DNA of 64,000 nt from Streptomyces sp. NRRL F-6131. Its GTDB lineage: Bacteria > Actinomycetota > Actinomycetes > Streptomycetales > Streptomycetaceae. The stretch spans positions 7,644 through 71,643 of the forward strand of contig JOHN01000042.1 of NCBI GenBank assembly GCA_000719695.1, written 5' to 3'. Every line of letters starts with the position of its first letter. The first letter of the stretch is position 1. A model generated the notes under the pieces. That model saw only the letters and a program-made list of their open reading frames with translations. It made no database searches and was not told the origin of the DNA. Positions 60,038 to 64,000 of the stretch are shown piece by piece. A program made the position numbers and the translations under genes.

Positions 60038-61471
60038 ATGCCTCTGCGCATCCGCGCCGCCGTTCTCGCCTCGGCCGCCCTCCTCCTGACCGCCCTCACC
60101 CCGGCGCATGCCGCCGACCCGTACGGCCCGCTGCCGCCCGCCAACCCGTTCGCGGGCCCGGTCGGTACGGCCACCATGCACGGGGACACCGGTTCCTCCG
60201 ACGCCACCCCGCTGCCGGGGCCGGCTGCGGGCGGCATCCGGTCGAGCCGGACGGCGTTGCAGTCCGCCTGCCCGACCGTGCTGGTGGGGGCGGACGGCTA
60301 CCCGGTGGCGCTCTGCACGGAGATCTTCGGGCTGGCCCCGACGGTCCACCTGCTCGACCCGGCGACCAGCGGGTCGGTGGCGGAACTGACGCTGGCCAAG
60401 GGCTCGTTGCTCGGCGGCGTGTACGCCTACCTCGACCACCGGGACCGGCTGGTCGCGGTGGACGGAAACCAGGACCTGCTCCGGATCGGCCACCGCAGGA
60501 CCGCCGCCGGCGGCTGGGAGCTGTACGTCGACTCCCGGCTGCCGCTCGCGGGGGCGGTCCCGGCCGGGGACGCGGTCACCGGACTGTCGCCGGACTGGCA
60601 GGGTCGGGTCTGGTTCGCCACCGGCCGCGGGGTGGTCGGCACCGCCGACGACCGGAACGGGGTGGTCCGTACCCTCGCACTTCCGGCCGGTGAGCGGGTG
60701 GCCAACTCGATCTCCACCGCCCCGTCCGGGACTGCCGTGGCCACCACGCACGCCACCTATCTGCTGACCGCCTCCGACGACGGCACGCCGCAGGTGAGCT
60801 GGCGTCAGCCGTACGACCGGGGGCCGGGGCGCAAGCCCGGGCAGCTCAGCTGGGGGACCGGCTCCACCCCGACCTTCTTCGGGCCCACGACCGGCACCGA
60901 CTACGTGACCGTGGTGGACAACGCCGCGCCCACGGTGAACCTGCTGGTCTACCGGACCGGCTCCGGGGAGCAGGTCTGCTCGGTGCCGGTGCTCCGGGCG
61001 GGCGGCAGCGGCAGCGAGAACTCGCCGGTGGCGGTCGGCAACGCGGTCTTCGTGGCGAGCACCTACGGCTACCCGTACCCGAAGCTGCCGGAGGACGCGG
61101 GGCCGAGCGTGCCCTCCTCGGACAGCTACCGGGGCGGGCTGAGCCGAGTGGACGTCCGGGCGGACGGGGAGGGCTGCGACCTGAAGTGGGACAACCGGAC
61201 CAGGTCGGCCGCCGTACCGAGGCTGTCCACCGGCGACGGACTGCTCCGTACGGTGCTGCGCAACCCGGTGATCCCCGGCACCGACGCCACCTCGGTGCTG
61301 GACCCGTACTCGTACGCCGAGATCGACCCGGCCACCGGCCGGACGGTGCGGACGGCCTACCTCGGGGCGGGCTTCGTGTTCGACACGCTGCAGATGGTGG
61401 GTAGCATCGCGCCCGGCCGGGTGGTGTTGCAGGGCACCACCACGGGCGTGCTGCGCATCACCGCAGGCTAG
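60038..61471 (+). CDS. secreted protein, probable beta-propeller
   Basis: 477 residues. A Sec signal peptide (MPLRIRAAVLASAALLLTAL) ends at about residue 26 (PAHAAD). The mature part is beta-rich with repeated YL/VWF blades: LVAVDGNQDLLRIGHRRTAA, LSPDWQGRVWFATGRGVVGT, YVTVVDNAAPTVNLLVYRTG and AVFVASTYGYPYP. Three or four Cys may form disulfides (SACPTVLV, PVALCTEI, EQVCSVPV). The layout recalls PQQ-like or NHL-type propellers but no metal or cofactor site is evident. Function unknown. Confidence 0.72.
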   Translation: MPLRIRAAVLASAALLLTALTPAHAADPYGPLPPANPFAGPVGTATMHGDTGSSDATPLPGPAAGGIRSSRTALQSACPTVLVGADGYPVALCTEIFGLAPTVHLLDPATSGSVAELTLAKGSLLGGVYAYLDHRDRLVAVDGNQDLLRIGHRRTAAGGWELYVDSRLPLAGAVPAGDAVTGLSPDWQGRVWFATGRGVVGTADDRNGVVRTLALPAGERVANSISTAPSGTAVATTHATYLLTASDDGTPQVSWRQPYDRGPGRKPGQLSWGTGSTPTFFGPTTGTDYVTVVDNAAPTVNLLVYRTGSGEQVCSVPVLRAGGSGSENSPVAVGNAVFVASTYGYPYPKLPEDAGPSVPSSDSYRGGLSRVDVRADGEGCDLKWDNRTRSAAVPRLSTGDGLLRTVLRNPVIPGTDATSVLDPYSYAEIDPATGRTVRTAYLGAGFVFDTLQMVGSIAPGRVVLQGTTTGVLRITAG

Positions 61472-61793
61472 GCCCCCCGTCTCCCGGGCCGGACGAGCGC
61501 GTCGTTCCGCCGGCGCATCGACCTCCAGGTCGCCACGCCCGGCCCGGCCGCCCAGGCCGTCGAGGCCTACGTCGAACGCGCCGACACCCACGCCGGAGGT
61601 CCGGTCGTCGCCGTGCCCGCCCGCTTCGTGGGCGTGGTGACGAGGGGTACTCGTGGGTGCGCCCTCGGAGCGGGAGCGTGCCGTCCGCCCCTCCTGCTCC
61701 CGGTCGCCGCTCCTTCGGGCGGAGCTGTGATCACCGTATACTTCTGCGGCTCGACATCCTGGATTGTCGGCGGAGTGGGGACACGGGGGCGTC
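61472..61793. other. 322-bp gap with xth fragment and LysR promoter
   Basis: Contains the duplicated xth piece (61517-61595) and TATACT (61737-61742), a good -10 box for the LysR gene at 61794 with only a weak -35 (TTCGGG, 17 bp upstream). Confidence 0.6.
61517..61595 (+). pseudogene. fragment duplicating part of the xth 3' end
   Basis: Seventy-five of 79 bases match 56712-56790 by hand alignment. In frame it reads RIDLQVATPGPAAQAVEAYV and ERADTHAGG, against ALAAK in the intact gene; all four changes are clustered and alter amino acids. No start, no SDHAP terminus. Either a recombination scar or the far boundary of an insertion at the xth 3' end. Confidence 0.8.
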
Positions 61794-62678
61794 ATGGAGC
61801 TGCGGGACATCGAGATCTTTCTCGTCCTGGCCGAGGAGTTGCACTTCGGCCGGACCGCCGAGCGGCTCCTGGTGTCGCAGGCGCGGGTCAGCCAGGCCAT
61901 CAAGAAGCAGGAACGGCGGATCGGTGCGGCGCTGTTCGAACGCACCAGCCGTACCGTGCGGCTGACCCCCGTCGGGCGCCAGCTGCGCGAGGACCTGCAG
62001 CCGGTCTACGCGGGCCTGCACGAGTCCCTCGAACGTGCCCGGATGGCTGCTCGCGGCGTCACGGGCCGGCTCCGGGTCGGCATGATGCCGTTCAACGTCG
62101 TCGACATGCACGCCTACTGGCGGACGTTCAGATCGCGGTATCCCCAGTGGGAGCTGCAGATCCGCCAACTCGCGTACGCGGACCCGTTCGGTCGGCTCCG
62201 TGACGGCGACATGGACGTCCTGGTCGCCTGGCTGCCCGTGGAGGAGCCGGATCTCACCGTCGGCCCGACCCTGTTCACCGACCCCCGGGTCCTCGCCGTC
62301 GCCGCCGACCACGAGCTCGCCGGCCGGGAGTCGGTGCGGCTGGAGACGTTCGCCGACTTCGAGCACGCCGTCGCCCCCGCCATGCCGCGGTACTGGGAGG
62401 ACAGCTACCTGCCCTTCCACACCCAGCGAGGTCGGCTGATCGAGCGCCGGGCCGTGACCAACGCGGAAGACCTGATCAATCAGGTCGGCATGGGCGAGAT
62501 CATCCACAGCTTTCCCAGCCATGTCACCCGGCACTGGGGCATGCCGAACGTCCGCTGGATACCCGTCACCGACCAGACGCCCCTGTCCTACGCCCTGGTC
62601 TGGCGGACCGAGACGGAGAACGAGCTGATCGGCGCGCTCGCCGACACGGTCCGCGAACTCGGCACCCTCCGGTTCTGA
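61794..62678 (+). CDS. LysR-family transcriptional regulator
   Basis: 294 residues from ATG at 61794 (MELRDIEIFLVLAEELHFGR); the open frame starts 10 codons earlier but that part is not LysR-like. The helix-turn-helix spans TAERLLVSQARVSQAIKKQE and the effector domain starts at GRLRVGMMPFNVVDMHAYW. The effector half has MDVLVAWLPVEEPDLTVGPT, typical of regulators for aromatic or MFS-linked pathways. -10 box TATACT at 61737. Target may be the downstream genes; unknown. Confidence 0.9.
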   Translation: MELRDIEIFLVLAEELHFGRTAERLLVSQARVSQAIKKQERRIGAALFERTSRTVRLTPVGRQLREDLQPVYAGLHESLERARMAARGVTGRLRVGMMPFNVVDMHAYWRTFRSRYPQWELQIRQLAYADPFGRLRDGDMDVLVAWLPVEEPDLTVGPTLFTDPRVLAVAADHELAGRESVRLETFADFEHAVAPAMPRYWEDSYLPFHTQRGRLIERRAVTNAEDLINQVGMGEIIHSFPSHVTRHWGMPNVRWIPVTDQTPLSYALVWRTETENELIGALADTVRELGTLRF

Positions 62679-62995
62679 CGCGCCGCCTCCTCGCGGCGCC
62701 GGGACACGAGCGCCGGGCGATAACCGTCGGGTTATCGATCGGCGCACGATGCCTGCCTTGATCCGGACAAGGCCCCGCGGGAGGCTTGAGGCATCGGGGC
62801 AGCTGCTCGGCGAGGATCCGGGCGCTCCCCGGCCTTCCCTCGCCCGATCACCCTGCCGCACGATGCCCCGCCCGGTCAGGCGCGGCTCTCCGCTGTTCTG
62901 TCCCCTGGAGGAACCAGTCTTGGCGCCACTGCCTGACGCGGGCCCACCCTGTCACCGGCACCGGGAGTCGGACAGAAGTGCGAGACAGGCTCGAC
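62679..62995. other. 317-bp gap between LysR and hemerythrin genes
   Basis: Holds a perfect 20-bp dyad at 62718-62737. No supported gene; the rest is unremarkable. Confidence 0.55.
62718..62737. promoter_or_regulatory. dyad CGATAACC-GTCG-GGTTATCG
   Basis: Perfect 8-bp arms, with AT-rich cores, 40 bases after the LysR stop. Too AT-rich in its arms for a typical terminator here, so an operator or a weak terminator. Confidence 0.45.
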
Positions 62996-63637
62996 ATGAC
63001 CGTGACGTACGCGATGCACAACGCCTTACGAAGGGACATGCACCACCTTGCCCGAACCGCCGCCCACACCCACCCCGATCTCCGGAACGTCCTGCGCACC
63101 GCCGCGGGCTGGAAGTTGTTCCGGACGGCTCTGCGCGCCCATCAAGGCGCGGAGGAGGACGCGCTGTGGCCTTCCCTCCGCCAAGCCCTGAACGGCAGGC
63201 CCTTCTCCCTGGCGCGGCTGGAGGCGATCGAGGCCGAGCACGCCGCACTCGCCCTGCTGCTCGAGGCGATCGACCGGACGCCGGCCGACCCCGGGGTCGG
63301 ACCCGACCTGCTCGGTGAACTCACCGGCTCGCTGGTCACCGGTCTGCGCGGACACCTCCGCCACGAAGAGGAAGCCGTCTTCCCACTGGTCCAGACCATT
63401 CTGGACGAGGAGCAGTGGGAACACTTCCGACGCGTCCACGCCCAGCGGATCGGGGCCGACGCGGCACGGATCCTGCCCTGGCTCCTGGACGGCGTGGCCG
63501 AGCGGACCGTGGCCGTCATCCTGACGCAGCTCCTGCCCGAGTCCGCACACCACATGTACACGCACCGATGGCGGCCCGCCTACGCCAGGCTCGACCGCTG
63601 GGGCGCCCTCAGCGCTCCGGCGCTCACCCGGCCCTGA
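62996..63637 (+). CDS. hemerythrin-domain (HHE) protein
   Basis: 213 residues from ATG at 62996. A helical bundle with the HHE metal ligands: MHHLARTAAHTH, HQGAEEDALWPSL, LEAIEAEHAALALLLE and HLRHEEEAVFPLVQTILDEE. It probably binds a di-iron centre for oxygen, nitric oxide or iron handling, as proposed for actinobacterial HHE proteins. The C-terminal 70 residues (YTHRWRPAYARLDRWGALSA) are outside the bundle. Downstream of a LysR regulator. Confidence 0.87.
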   Translation: MTVTYAMHNALRRDMHHLARTAAHTHPDLRNVLRTAAGWKLFRTALRAHQGAEEDALWPSLRQALNGRPFSLARLEAIEAEHAALALLLEAIDRTPADPGVGPDLLGELTGSLVTGLRGHLRHEEEAVFPLVQTILDEEQWEHFRRVHAQRIGADAARILPWLLDGVAERTVAVILTQLLPESAHHMYTHRWRPAYARLDRWGALSAPALTRP

Positions 63638-63700
63638 AACCCCTCCCCCGTACCCGATGCTCGGCGTGCCCCACTCCGAGCAAGTCACCATGCCGTTCGA

Positions 63701-63717
63701 CGAGACACGACGTCTCG
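63701..63717. promoter_or_regulatory. dyad CGAGAC-N5-GTCTCG before the epimerase-like gene
   Basis: Perfect 6-bp arms 20 bases before the ATG at 63737, a plausible operator for a TetR- or MarR-type repressor; unproven. Confidence 0.35.
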
Positions 63718-63736
63718 CTACCAAGACAGGAATGTC

Positions 63737-64000
63737 ATGAAGGTTCTGCTCACCGGTGCCACCGGCTACATCGGCTCCGCCGTCACCGAGCACCTCACCG
63801 CCGCCGGCCACCAGGTCGTCGCGCTCACCCGCAGCGCCGAGCCGCGAGCCGGCCGAAGCTGGCACGAGCAGGTGGTCGGCGACACCGCCGACCCGGCCTC
63901 ACTGGCCGGTGCCGTGACCCCCGACATCGAGGCCGTGATCCACCTCGCTCCCCCGAGCGGCGACGCCGAGGTCGACACCGCCGTCATCGCGGCGCTGGCC
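63737..64000 (+). CDS. NAD(P)-dependent epimerase/reductase-like protein (partial)
   Basis: The first 88 codons only; the gene runs past the window end. MKVLLTGATGYIGSAVTEHL is the Rossmann motif of extended or atypical SDRs, followed by AAGHQVVALTRSAEP and AVIHLAPPSGDAEVDTAVI. ATG preceded by AGGA. Could be an NmrA-like or epimerase-family protein; substrate unknown. Confidence 0.85.
   Translation, partial: MKVLLTGATGYIGSAVTEHLTAAGHQVVALTRSAEPRAGRSWHEQVVGDTADPASLAGAVTPDIEAVIHLAPPSGDAEVDTAVIAALA

Noticed and set aside
1..64000. rRNA, tRNA, CRISPR or phage integrase genes
   Set aside because: I saw no sequence with the relevant conserved features on either strand; short tRNAs cannot be fully excluded without a dedicated scan.

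Overview
The window is about 74 percent G+C, with densely packed, often overlapping genes, frequent GTG starts, AfsR/SARP regulators and short gaps. This points to a filamentous actinomycete of the Streptomyces/Kitasatospora group; the genus is inferred from gene content only. I see no rRNA, tRNA or CRISPR array.

Positions 1-7770, all on the minus strand, hold a candidate RiPP biosynthetic locus that I cannot match to a named family. It has a 44-residue precursor-like peptide ending DDICIINNSAAL, a GT1-type glycosyltransferase, a radical SAM enzyme between two paralogous proteins of unknown function, and the start of an MFS exporter. Upstream are two pathway regulators: a SARP with an NB-ARC ATPase domain, and a LuxR-type protein whose C-terminus is a RiPP-leader-like domain with its own ribosome binding site and ATG. 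The peptide promoter carries four heptamers at exact 11-bp pitch ending 8 bp before a -10 box, the layout of SARP-activated promoters.

Positions 8000-28900 are mainly housekeeping: a LysR regulator with paired TTTGCAAA palindromes, the threonine catabolic operon tdh-kbl, a lipoprotein serine hydrolase, a split LigD-type repair pair (ATP ligase and polymerase, divergent), an acetyltransferase/kinase pair, biotin genes (bioF, then bioB-bioA-bioD), a DUF3516-type helicase, and a small SARP with a DasR-like site in its promoter.

Positions 28980-39078 hold a second candidate uncharacterised pathway: a seven-gene minus-strand operon (GT2, flippase-like membrane protein, class III aminotransferase, sugar epimerase, UbiA/DPPR-synthase-like prenyltransferase, GT2-EEP fusion, methyltransferase) with a divergent membrane EEP phosphodiesterase. 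It suggests assembly of a polyprenyl-linked, aminated sugar conjugate at the membrane.

Positions 39100-56900 are single enzymes, acetyltransferases, methyltransferases and regulators, with a TetR pseudogene, an uncharacterised two-gene unit (41054-42037 and 40872-41057) and exodeoxyribonuclease III. From 56844 to 61600 a segment with an IS30-type transposase remnant, a Tat-exported sulfatase, a PadR regulator and a secreted protein is bounded by a 79-bp near-duplicate of the 3' part of the exonuclease gene, suggesting an insertion. The window ends with a LysR regulator, a hemerythrin-domain protein and the start of an epimerase-like gene.

Two genome-wide habits recur: a TANNNT box 6-7 nt before the start codon (leaderless transcription) at ten or so genes, and a family of GGAAGTCGG/CCGACTTCC stem-loops just after minus-strand genes.
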